NCBI GenBank assembly: GCA_024803745.1
Contig: JANJXV010000010.1
Span: forward strand, 32,855,025-32,919,024
DNA length: 64,000 bases
Source of the DNA: Megascapheus bottae
Lineage: Eukaryota > Chordata > Mammalia > Rodentia > Geomyidae
Direction of reading: 5' to 3'
This document shows, in pieces, positions 22,907-33,911 of this stretch. The position numbers and the translations under genes were made by a program. The notes beneath the pieces were generated by a model. It ran no database searches. It worked only from the letters and a program-made list of their open reading frames with translations, and was not told the DNA's origin. The number at the start of each line of letters is the position of its first letter. Positions within the stretch are counted from its first letter, which is position 1.

Positions 22907-23843
22907 CCAATAGACACACGAAGAAATGGTCAGCATCTCTGGCCATAAAAGAAATACAACTGAAGACAGCTCTGAGATTCCATCTCACTCCAGTTACAAT
23001 GGCCATTATCAAGAAATCTAACAACAGATGCTGGTGGGGAGGGATTACTACTACATTGTTGGTAGGAGTGTAAACTCATCCAACCACTATGGAAAGAAGT
23101 ATGGCAGTTCCTCAAAAGAGTAAGCATAAAGCTCCCCTATGACCCAGCAATTCCACTACTTGGCATTTACCCAATCGTCTAGAAACAAGGGCATACTAAA
23201 GCCACTAGCACAACGATGTTCATTGAAACATTATTTACCATAGTAAAGATATGGAACCAACCCAGATGTCCCTCAGTTGATGAGTGGATCAACAAGATGT
23301 GGTATTTATACACATTGAAATTCTTTGCTTCCATAAGAAAGAATGACATCGCCCCATTTATAAGGAAATGGACAGACTTGGAAAAAATCATATTAAGTGA
23401 AGTAAGCCAGACTCAAAGGAACATAGGCTCAGTGGTTTCCCTCATTTGTCATAACTAGTATCAACCTTGGACTCTCTTAGCAGAAGATTACAGTAGCTCA
23501 ATGAGGCTAAATGAGAAGACCTCCAGGATATGGAAACAAAAGCCATATAATGTGAGAATTTTGTTCTTAATGTACTATGTTATTTCTCATCTCTTTTGGT
23601 TATACTCATATTGTTACAGTATCTTACCTTGTTATCTGGTATATTATATATATATGTTTATTTGTTTATTTGAAATAGGATATGGAAGGGGGTAAAACAA
23701 GATGAGGAATGGGGGTAGAGGGGAGGGCAGTCGGGACAAAAACATGAGAAGGGGTATCAATGTTTATGAAATAATGCACCTTCTGTCTGGCAAATATAAT
23801 GCAACCCTTCTATTAATTATAATAAAAATAAATTAATAAGAAA
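22907..23843 (+). mobile_element. 5'-truncated L1 (ORF2 C-terminus plus 3' UTR)
   Basis: ORF2 C-terminal text with frame breaks (SLAIKEIQLKTAL-type residues, then an 80-codon remnant at 23216-23458 ending SVVSLICHN), followed by the 3' UTR with its G tract (23685-23740) and an A-rich end. TSD AGAAATATGATTTTTT (22891-22906) versus AGAAATATGAATTTTT (23844-23859). Confidence 0.93.
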
Positions 23844-24164
23844 AGAAATATGAATTTTTACTTCAACCAATTGTGCCTACTCTTATTTTGGAAACTGATA
23901 TTCTGTCCATTAGTGTTTTGTGATCTCATTTCTGAGTACTTAGTTCACCACCTTTCTACACTTACTCACCTAAGCATATAGTAGACCTTGTCATTACTAG
24001 AAGTGGTCCCACCCTCTACAACTTCGTTACAAGCAGAATTGATTCAGCTCCTTTAGTGGGAAAGCAGGATCTCATCCATTCTTCTCCATTCCAAGTGTTT
24101 TTTCTCTTAGTGAGGTAGAGAGCAGGTCTCCTTAGAAAAGAAAATGTGTTCAAAGATCAGCATG

Positions 24165-24374
24165 AACAAGCTTGAGCCACACAAAATCAAAGCCTGCATA
24201 TTGTCTATTAGCTCTTTTGCTCAAAGCTGATATTCTACCACTTGATTGGCTTTTTTCTAGTTAATTGGAGATAATTTTATAGACTTCCATGCCTGAGCTG
24301 GCTTCAAACTGTGATCCACAGTTCTCAGCCTTTTGAGCAGGAATGATTATAGGTATGAACCAACAGCATCTGGT
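24165..24374 (-). mobile_element. B1-Geo SINE, old
   Basis: Plus-strand text GCTCTTTTGCTCAAAGCTGAT and CTACCACTTGA (Geo half), TAGACTTCCATGCCTGAGCTGGCTTCAAACTG and GATTATAGGTATGAACC (B1 half). Eroded. Confidence 0.65.
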
Positions 24375-25039
24375 AATATCTTCCTATTTAAGTTAAAAAC
24401 GCTATATTTTATTTTTCCATACTTGAAAGGTCTTTCTTTTTCAATCTAAAATTATAAAAGGCATATTTTGTTGCATGTTAAGGAAGACCATGAATCACAC
24501 AAGTATAAATTTCTCTTTAAAATAACATGGTGAGTCAATAACATCTGCTGATACAGACTAATGATGAGTATGTAATGCTAATAAAGTTCTTCATTGTAAC
24601 TGAAAGCATGGTCCTTTTAGAGGAGTGATTGAGGTCCATTGGAGATTTCCCTTAATATGTAAGATAAACATATTCTAATTTGGAAGGAATATTCCCTAAG
24701 AAATCATTATTCATTGGGAAGGGAAACTTTTTTTTCAAGATGTTTCTCATCTTGAACCATGAAAAGGTTACATGGTAACCTTGTCAATGAATAAGGCAAG
24801 AAGGACTTGTAATCACAAGATAGCTCCTGAAAACTACTGTATTTCAGTTTTTCAGTTGTTAGCAGACTCTCCTAAACTTTTGTAAGCCTCTGTGGAAGAA
24901 ACATACTATCATCTAGTCTTAAAATAGTAAGCATTTTAGTAAATAAAATATACTATTTTTACCTACATGATAACTCTTTGAGTATAAGGAAACTGTCATG
25001 AAGGTATCAAAATAAAGAAAGGGCAAAAAGTGAACTTAA
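24375..25039. other. unique AT-rich sequence
   Basis: No feature is recognised. Confidence 0.5.
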
Positions 25040-25410
25040 AATACCAACAGAGTTTATTCAGGAGTGAAGGCTGGGAAAGACTTCAATATAACAGAAGGAA
25101 AACTTCCTCTCTTACATGTAAGCAGAAAGAGTGAAGTGGAGGAGTGCAGGTAGAAGCTGGGTGAGATGGAGGCAGGGAGGGGGAGAAATGTTATTTTGGC
25201 TGGGGAGTGTCAAGGTCTCAACAGTGTCTATGTTCATCTGGGGCATCAGCATCAGATGTGGCCTTTGTCTTGGGCTGTCTTCCAAAACCATTAGTACATC
25301 TGCTCATGGGGAGAGGGAGGGAAGATGGTTCAGAGGAGTCTGCAGCAAGGACACTTCTAAGATATGGCTCTCAGGGTGGAAGGTGAGTGCTTTCAGGTTA
25401 AGTCATTAGC
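25040..25410 (-). mobile_element. possible solitary LTR fragment (low confidence)
   Basis: On the minus strand a GC-richer block is followed by CCTGAATAAACTCTGTTGG, an AATAAA poly-A signal in the context common in endogenous retroviral LTRs. The plus-strand 92-codon frame (25131-25409) is Gly/Trp/Arg-rich and has no known domain. No TG..CA ends or TSD could be fixed; it could equally be unique sequence. Confidence 0.3.
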
Positions 25411-25809
25411 CATCATTGAGGACAGTGATCATTTCTCGTTGTTACTGAAGGTTATTTTTAACCTTTAGCACTTCCTCTAAATGTATCTTGGTAGATGCTT
25501 ACTAGTTTACCTTCCTAATAATTTTCAGATGTGTTCACTTAAGAATCATCTGGATAATTGAAAAGTATCTAGATCCAACTGAATTTCTAAGAAATGAAGG
25601 TAAGAAATAAGTAGATAGTGATACTGCTTATCTACTTCATTAAACAGCTTTTTTTTAGTTTAAAGCTTTTAATAAAACAATCATCCATGCAGTTTTATAT
25701 ATCAGTAGTCTATTCATTTTTATTGCTGAGATTTCATGGATAAGATTACATAGATGTACTATAGACTTGTATAAACATTTACATTTAAAGCATATTTCTA
25801 GTTCTTTTT
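25411..25809. other. unique AT-rich sequence
   Basis: No feature is recognised. Confidence 0.5.
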
Positions 25810-26042
25810 TGTTCTGATCCTAGGGCTTGAACTTTGGGTATGGGTGCTGTCTTTGAGCTTCTTTTTTTGCTCAAGAAGAGCTCTCTACCACTTAAGAGCC
25901 CATAGTACACTTCTAGCTTTGGGGGTAATTTATTAGACATGAGTCTCATGGACTTTTCTGCCTGGGCTGGCTTTGACTCACAATCCTCAGATTTCAGCCT
26001 CCTGAGTAGCTAGGAAAACAGGTGTAAGCCATCAGTGCCCAG
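25810..26042 (-). mobile_element. B1-Geo SINE
   Basis: Plus strand: CTGATCCTAGGGCTTGAAC (Geo end), CTCTCTACCACTTAAGAGCC, a linker with GACATGAGTCTC, then TGCCTGGGCTGGCTTTGACTC and CTCCTGAGTAGCTAGG (B1 half). Confidence 0.85.
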
Positions 26043-26047
26043 TAAGA

Positions 26048-27188
26048 GAGATCATGGTTATTGTATTTTATTGTGGGGTTAATGAATGGAGGGGTTACAG
26101 TTACTCATCAGGTAATGTGTATATTATTTCTTGAACCTTGATACCCCATCTCATGTTTTTGTCCCCATTTACCCGCCATGTCTCTCCTAGTCATCTTGTT
26201 TTCCTCTTCCCTTCCTTATTTCAAATAAACAAATCAGTCCACATGCAGTATACCAGGTAACAAAGTCAGATACAGTAACCATATAGGATTAACCATAAGT
26301 GGAAAAAAAGAGAAAATAAGTAACTTCACATAGTACATTAACAATAATCACAAAGATAGACCTCTTGTTTCCAAAACCTAGACTTCATTTTGTTTAGTCT
26401 CATCCTGTATGATCATATGTTGCATAGGTTTTGATCTATTGTGATTCTCTGCTAGTAGAATCTTGGATGTGTACTAATTATTACTAATGAGAGATGCCAT
26501 TGTGCCTATGCTCCTTTGGGTCTGGCTTACTTCACTAAATATGATTTTTTCTAAGTCTTTCCATTTCTTTAATAATGGGGCGATGTCATTATTCCTGATG
26601 GCAGCACAGAATTCCATTGTGAATAAATACCACATCTTCTTGATCCATTCATCTACTGAGGGGAATCTGGGTTGGTTCCATATTTTCGCTATGGTAAATA
26701 ATGCTGCAATGAACATCATTGTGCTAATAGCTGTAGTATGTACTTGTTTCTGGACATTTGGGTAAATGCCAAGGAGTGAGATTGCTGGGTCAGAGGGTAG
26801 TTCTATGTTTAGTCTTTTGAGGAATCACCATACTGCTTTCCAGAATGGTTGAACAAGTTTACAATCCCACCAACAGTGCCATACAACAGGCCTCATATTT
26901 AAATATATATATCTACAGCTAAAAAAATTGCATCTCTCAAAAACAAATACTCAAAGAAACAACCATCCCATTAAAAGGTGGGCTAAAGACTTAAAGAGGG
27001 ACTTCTCTAAAGAGGAAATAAGAATGGCCTACAGACACATGAAAAAAATGCTCAACATCTCTGGCCATACAATAAATATACAACTCAAAACAATTTTGAG
27101 ATTCCACCTTACTCCAGTTAGAATTTCCCTTATCAAGAAATTTAATAAAAACAGATGCTGGTGGGGTTATGGCCAGGAGAGAACACTC
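26048..27188 (-). mobile_element. L1 with 5' inversion (twin-primed)
   Basis: Positions 26048-26888 hold the L1 3' UTR and ORF2 C-terminus on the minus strand (remnant 26474-26719: MFIAALFTIAKIWNQPRFPS..., ending MASLISNN). Positions about 26890-27188 hold the adjoining upstream ORF2 segment on the plus strand (26928-27203 reads RWAKDLKRDFSKEEIRMAYRHMKK). In L1 order the plus piece ends ...GGAGAGAACAC and the minus piece starts CACTGTTGGTGGG, so the two are almost contiguous in the source RNA. No TSD could be fixed. Confidence 0.9.
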
Positions 27189-30100
27189 AACTTTATAAGG
27201 TAAATGTTAACAGCGCTATCATACAAAAATATAGTAATAAGAACTGATAGATTCTATGTGATTATTGTATACCAAAGAGCTTTCTTCATTATCTGATAAG
27301 AGCAAGTGACTTCCTTGTCTGGAAGCTAATTCATGGACGGGCCGGGATGTAGATTCATCTTTTCAACTCAAAGATTGTTTGATCATAGATCACATTGTTT
27401 TCCAAAAAAATAAATTCTTCACACATTGCACACGGTGACATATTCATATTAGTCTAAGAATATTCTCATCAACCTTTTTCTCTTCCTTCCATTGGTTTTA
27501 TCTTCTGGGATTCTACTCAGGAAATGTTATAGTACCCAAAGTTTTCTCAGTGGATCTGTCGCATGACATCAAGGCCAATGAACCACAAAAGTAAGTATAA
27601 ACTTTATGTCCTAAAGTCCTTGAATCTAGTCTCCTATATTACTGGCTTACAACAAAATGAAAAAGAATATATGAGTTAGTCCCTAAGCAAGAAAAATTAG
27701 TAAGAATAAATATTTATGCCAGAAAATAATAACATTGTCTTTTACTACTGAAGTCATTTGATCCTATTGTTGATAACTGCTTTGTTTTCTGTATTTTTTC
27801 CAGAGCCAATATTATACAAGTTTCCATTCTTCAGCATTTTCCCCTATCAGTTCCATTTCAGTTATTTTTTGTTATACAAGTTCAGACTCTATATCTGGTG
27901 AAATTTTCATTTTACACTTTGAAATCATTAAGTGGCATCATAATCACCATCTGAGCTTCTCTTGTTTAGTCCCCACATCCCCTGCCACCAAACAAAATCA
28001 AGGTCCTCTTGCTAAAGCTAATTTCATTTATATGCTAAAAATTCAGATGTTTAAATGCTATGGCCAAAATGAGTCATTAGCTTTTCACATTGAACACATC
28101 AGATATAAAATTGAAATGTCCAGAAAAAATATTTGATGGAAAATGCAGAGTCAGAGTTGAAAGCTTAATTCATACAAGAAACAAGTCCATGCTAAGTTGC
28201 AGTTTTATTTTAATAATTATGTACACATGATAAAGTTATAATGAAGTCTAATGCAAAAAATGCATATTTCTCAACAGGGGAACATGATAGGCCATTGATC
28301 TTAGCATGAGTGTGCTATATTTCCTTCCAGATCACTGTGTGGTATTTCTCCATAAGAAAGCTTGGCAGTCTGATGCTGCCCTTAACTTCATGGTAACTGG
28401 GCATTGGGAAGCCTCTGTTAACACACGATATTCAGGATCCCTATCAACTTAACCAAGAGTTTTAAATTCATATACAATCCCCACATATATATATATATAT
28501 ATCCCATATATATATGCAACATTATGATAGTAGAGGAAAAGAAGAACAGATATGTAAGGATTTTTGTTTAATAAATGCATGTGAGCAGAGACTTGTAAGA
28601 TACATTTTTTATTGACTTATCTAAGCACAAGACTTTTTAGTAAATAAAAACATATGCTTTGAATTCTTAAATTATCTTGAGTGTCCTGTTTTTATTAGGA
28701 GACTAGTTAGCAGGGCCTAAGAAACACAAAGAACTTTAGATCTTGAAAGACAGAATAGGCCCAGTGGTATTATGAACCACATAGTAAAACTTTATGAAGC
28801 TCGTAACACATACATTTCTTACTTGACCCTCTCAATTCCTTGAAATAGAGAAGGAAGGTATTATTGCCGTGTGGTAATCAATTTTCCACTATTCTACTAA
28901 AATAATTGCAGTAGTTAAATTCTGAAGAGAAAGAATTTGGTTTTGGAGTTTTCTATCCATGACCAATTGGCCTGGTTACTTTGTGCTTATGACAAAGGCA
29001 GCTCATCATGGTGGTGAACCTGTATCAAAATAAATTTGTTCACTTTGTTGCCAAGAGGCAAAGAGGAGGAGAGAGGAGCCAGAGTTGCATAATTCCCATT
29101 GGAAGTATGTCTCAAATGGCCCAACAGTCTGTGAAGTTATGCTTTCTTTTAAGTTTCTACCATTTCCCAGTGACACCACACTGAGGATAAAGCCATTGAC
29201 ATCTGGGTATCTGAAATACACTGAAGGTCCAAACTATAAATAAGAAACTCTAAGACTTTCCAAAGTCACTAGATTAAGGTTCATGATGAGACAAATGTGT
29301 ATTTCACACTCAGTATAGGGGTCTTCTGAATCAGCATTCACTCTTGTATGTCTGCTTTATTCTGGGACCAAGGGCTGCTAAAGAAGCAACTCTGTCCCAG
29401 TTATATGAAAGACATATAAAAGTAATTATGGAGTGACATATGTTTTTAAAATTTTGTTGGAACATTGCACAGCACACATTGTTCATATTTCATTGTCTAA
29501 AGAAAGTCTGGCATCCAAATCTTTTGCTAGGAGTTGAGACAATGAAATATTCTTTTGGGAAACAGAGAGAAATTGGACACAGAGGTATATAAAAGGAGTA
29601 TGAGAGTTAGAATTAAAGGTGAGAGTGTCTGGTCCTTAAATACAATAGCATTGGACTTAAAATACTCTGACAGTACATGAATACAGTAAGTATCTGGTAG
29701 ATTATTTTCAGATTAGCTCATAAATTTTTAGTTCAGAGAAAGAGAAAAACTGAAGGTAAAATTTAAAGTCATCAGAGAATAATGCTTGAAAGATACAAGA
29801 CAAGTCATAATCAAAAGAGAAAAACACAGGGAAATGAGAAGTGACTAAAAAGGAGAAAGCAGAGATAAGTTAAAAAGGGGAACATAGAGAGAGGGTAGAA
29901 GTAAAACGAACAAAGTATGACTTTCTGAAACCTAAGAGAGAAAGTATTACAAGGAAGGTGTAGCCAGTTTGGAAGGTGGACAAGCATTCGGTTTAGCAAT
30001 AAGAGATCATTAGTTATATAAAGTCTAGACGACTATAGTTTGAATAAGATAATGGGGGTATAATTATCATCAGAATGAATCCAGAAGAAAGATAGAGTGG

Positions 30101-30333
30101 ATTCTACTTCAAAGTAGAAGAATAGATTTTTTTTTAAATAAGAGCCCGGATAGATCATATTTGGTTACAAAAGGGGAAATGGTGATTGGTGAGAGAACAT
30201 AGGCATAGGAAGATTTAATGGTGGGGTTTGTATAAGTTCTTTTCTTGGGCACTCTTTTACAAACAAAATAAGAAACAATATCATCAGTCATGAGTAAAGT
30301 TTAACAACAGATGTAAAGATATGAATTAGTTGT
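27189..30333. other. unique AT-rich sequence
   Basis: Over 3 kb with no recognised interspersed repeat and no gene. It holds a TA-rich microsatellite at 28484-28515 and purine-rich text at 29,800-29,960. This is the longest repeat-poor block in the first half of the window. Confidence 0.5.
28484..28515. repeat. (AT)n microsatellite
   Basis: Two AT runs separated by CCC. Confidence 0.85.
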
Positions 30334-30351
30334 CAAAAATAGGCTTGAAGG

Positions 30352-30458
30352 AAATGGGGAACATGTCATGAGAAAGGGTATCAATGTTTGTGAAGTAATG
30401 CACCTTCTATCTGGTGAATATAATGTAACCCTTCTATTAATTACAATAAAAAAGAAAA
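30352..30458 (+). mobile_element. very short L1 3' end with perfect TSD
   Basis: Only 107 bp: GAAATGGGGAACATGTCATGAG through TTACAATAAAAAAGAAAA. Bounded by a perfect 18-bp TSD, CAAAAATAGGCTTGAAGG, at 30334-30351 and 30459-30476. The intact TSD suggests a fairly recent insertion. Confidence 0.95.
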
Positions 30459-30476
30459 CAAAAATAGGCTTGAAGG

Positions 30477-31259
30477 TATTACGTATAATGTTTCTGGATT
30501 CACGTTTCAGGGATATATTAAGGGGCAGACAAGGCACCATGTCTGTATATAGATAGATGATAGATACATAGATGCTATGGACATAGATATAGATAGATAT
30601 CTGCAATTTTGTTCTGGATATGAGTACAGAAAAGAATATATCGAAAGTTGGATTTGAATAGAGTTAGGGGTCTGTATATGACAATGATAAAGGCAGACAT
30701 CTGCTCAGGAGTTAGGTGCAATTCAGGAGGGGAATTTTAATGGACTAAAGAACTAAAACTAGAAGAAGGGAAATTACAATGAAGAGATGGTACTAGACAC
30801 CCCCCATTAAACAAAACTGTGGAGTTTCAGTAGATTGCAAGTTTTAGGAATGCTGAAAGTTGAGACAAACTGATCATATTGTAGTTTGGGTAATGGTGAA
30901 GTGAAATGTGTAGATTTGGTGATGCAAAGGCAAGCTAGAATTAAAAGAGGGGTCGCTGGACCAGAGTATAGAAGAGAATTTAGAAACCAAGATATGAAAA
31001 GGATGATTTACATGAACACTCAATTATCAAAAGCGATGGCAAGAGAACTGAAAAAGTAATTGATTCAGGGGTTAAAATTTTAAGAGTGGAAGAGAATACT
31101 CTAGAGGTCTGTGGTAATGACTAGTAGGTAGGAAGATATTACAATTTGATGGTGTTAATGGAAAAGTATGTGTGTGTTCGTGCATGTACTTATATGTGTG
31201 CATATACGACCTGGGAGCCCTCACCTGATTTGCTGACCAATAGCAAAAAATAAATGGCA
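30477..31259. other. unique sequence with degenerate GATA repeat
   Basis: A degenerate (GATA)n lies at 30547-30600. The rest has no recognised feature. Confidence 0.5.
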
Positions 31260-31275
31260 CAATGAACTGATTCTT

Positions 31276-31473
31276 TTTTTATTTTTTGCCAGTCCTGGAG
31301 CTTGAACTCAGGGCCTGAGCACTGTCCTTGTGCTTTCTCAAGGCGAGAGTGCTACAACTTGAGCCATAGCACTATTTCCAGCTTTTTTTTCTATGTATGT
31401 GGTACTGAGGAATCAAACCCCGGTCTTTTTGAACATTAGGCAAGCGCTTTACCACTAGGCCAAACTCCCAGCC
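31276..31473 (-). mobile_element. IDL-Geo SINE with perfect TSD
   Basis: Complete minus copy with a T-rich tail. Perfect 16-bp TSD CAATGAACTGATTCTT at 31260-31275 and 31474-31489. Confidence 0.95.
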
Positions 31474-31489
31474 CAATGAACTGATTCTT

Positions 31490-32402
31490 AATGGCTATCA
31501 GGCAGGTAGTAAGTTTAAGTCTGTGAGTTTCTATGAAAGAGAAAGGATGGGTATATGGGTGTATTTCCATAGAAGCAAAGAAGAGAGGGTATCCAATTCA
31601 GACTAGCTTAGGCTCAGTCCCTCCTTCTTCCTGTAGGGTTCACTGGGTATTTTATTTCTATATCATTCCCAGGATCATATAGGCTACATATGGTTCCATT
31701 CATTATTCAGTTCAGAATCTACTAATAAAATGGTCAACAGGTTCTAGGATGTTTTGAAGATGAGATAGATAATGCAGGTGAAAGAATCTAATTTGGAATA
31801 TCTGTAGGGTTTCTAAATTCTGTAGAATCAGACAGTTGAGTTTTGTATGGCACAGTGATCTGTGAATGAGTCACCACCGAGTCATGAATCCAGTTTGTTG
31901 TACCTGCAGCACTCAGTTTTAAGTCACAGGGACCTTTTTCTGATAATCTATAATGGCTCACAGTGGGGATTGAGGTTCTTGGATAGTGCACTGTTAATAG
32001 AGTGATTAGCAAGGATCCTTTCTTGTGTCTTGGAATGAACAGCAAAGGAATTAAAACACACACACACACACACACAGATTTAATATCATAGTTCTTCATT
32101 CAGAAAATTAGGTCTAAAAGACATGCTCAACTTCTTCCTTCAAAATGAAAGTTTACATTTTAAAAGATATTAAATTGTGTATTACTTTTAATTATACAAA
32201 TTAAAGAAGATCAAAAAGTCAGAACCAGAAAATCCTGGTGTACCTCCTTAGAAACATTCCTTTCTTTAAAGTGTTGTTTCTTTAGCAGGTTATTTTTAAG
32301 TGAGATATACAAATGAAGCATTTAATTCTATTCCTAGCACATATTAGTCCCAATCATTTTAGCAATCATTCTCCTCCTCCTCCTCTCCCTCCTGCTCTTC
32401 CT
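31490..32402. other. unique sequence with short (AC)n
   Basis: An (AC)n of about 11 units at 32055-32077 and CCTCCTCCTCCTCTCCCTCC at 32372-32391. No gene. Confidence 0.5.
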
Positions 32403-32403
32403 T

Positions 32404-32449
<46 letters not shown>

Positions 32450-32450
32450 C
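32403..32450. repeat. (ATC)n trinucleotide microsatellite
   Basis: About 15 tandem ATC units, preceded by a pyrimidine-only CTC tract. Confidence 0.97.
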
Positions 32451-32714
32451 TGTTTATTACAACTATCACAATCTTAAGAGAGTTGTTCTCAAACAGAATC
32501 CATTTTGTCCCCCACAACCAATTTTAAAAGAAATATGAGCTTAGATTTCTATTTATGATATAAATCTATAAAATTTAAATTTTCTGCCAGATTTATTTTC
32601 ATTGATTCAGTTGCGAATCTTCCCTCATGGGTCTTTATCGTGGTCAGGCAATGCAGAAAAACAGTTAAGTATACTACTTTTTAAAAGTTTGAGTTCATAA
32701 TGAACTTATGTCTT

Positions 32715-32840
32715 AGCTCATCCATTTGGTAGTTAGCTGGACAAGATATTTGACCTCTATGAGGCTCTCATTTCCTTAATTTTTAATAAGGGAATAGTAA
32801 TCATGGTACCTAATATAGATAATACTTCTTGCCTACAATT
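32715..32840 (+). mobile_element. MIR SINE, ancient
   Basis: Resembles the MIR core: TAGTTAGCTGGACAAGATATTTGACCTCTATGAG, then CTCATTTCCTTAATTTTTAATAAGGGAATAGTAATCATGGTACC, collinear with the consensus (...TAGCTGTGTGACC... CTCAGTTTCC...). Strongly diverged. Confidence 0.6.
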
Positions 32841-32917
32841 AGTGAACAAAATATTAAATTATTGCATTTGGGGATTCATGGATCTTACTCCTCTTTGTCT
32901 TTTATTCTTTCTTTTCT

Positions 32918-33894
32918 TTTCTTATTTAAAATATTTTTATTGTAATTAATAAAAAGGTTACATGATATTTGCCAGATAGAAGGTGCATTAAGTCACATAC
33001 ATTGATACCCTTTCACATGTCTTGGTCACCATTACCCTCCTCCCCACTCCCCCATTTTGGTTTTCCCCCCTTCCCTATCCAATTTCAAATAACCAAATAC
33101 AAATATATCCAATATATCAGATAATAAAGTGAGATACTGTAACAATATGATATAACCAAGGGACAGCAAAAGAGATGAGAGATAACATAGTAGATTAAGG
33201 ACAACAATCATTCATTATATGGCTTTTGTTTCAATATCCTGGAGGTCCTTTCAATTAGCTTCATACTATATGGCCTTATGTATCAAGGTTTTGCTCTATT
33301 GCAAATCTCTGCCAGTAGAGCCCAAGGTTTCTACTGATTATGACAAATGAGGGAAACCATTGAGCCTAAGTTCCACTCTCTCCACTCCTCTTTAACATAG
33401 TATTAGAATTCCTAGCCAGTGCAATAAGGCAAGAAGCAAGCATAAAGGGGATCCAAGTAGGGAAAGAGGAAGTAAAACTATCCCTCTTTGCAGATGACAT
33501 GATCCTGTATTTAAAGAATCTTATACTCTACTCCCAAGCTCCTTGAGCTGATTCAAAACTTTGGAAGGGTAGCAGCTATAAAATTAACCCTCAAAAATCA
33601 ACTGCCTTCCTCTATGCCAACAGTGAGAGGAACGAGGCAACAATCAGGAAAGCAACTCCTTCTGCAATAGCCTCAAAGAAAATAAAGTACCTAGGAATTA
33701 TCTTAACTAAGAATGTAAAGGACCTTTTTGATGAAAACTTTAAAACCCTGAAAAAGGAAATTAAAGCAGAACTAAGGAAATGGAAAAACGTCCCATGCTC
33801 CTGGATTGGAAGAATCAACATTGTGTAAATGACAATCTTGCCAAAGGCTATCTACAAATTCAACGCAATACCCATCAATATCCCAATGTCATTC
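32918..33894 (-). mobile_element. L1 with 5' inversion and complete TSD
   Basis: Positions 32918 to about 33365 are the 3' UTR on the minus strand. Positions 33366-33894 are ORF2 reverse-transcriptase sequence on the plus strand, with the [11 protein letters not shown] motif near 33488-33520 and [10 protein letters not shown] near 33800-33826, interrupted by stops. About 2 kb of the source RNA between them is missing. TSD TTTATTCTTTCTTTTCT, 17 bp, at 32901-32917 and 33895-33911. Confidence 0.93.
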
Positions 33895-33911
33895 TTTATT
33901 CTTTCTTTTCT

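Noticed and set aside
30541..30600. Palindromic regulatory site
   Set aside because: It is a degenerate GATA/TAGA microsatellite.
32403..32450. CRISPR-like array or coding triplet repeat
   Set aside because: Simple (ATC)n without spacers or a surrounding gene.
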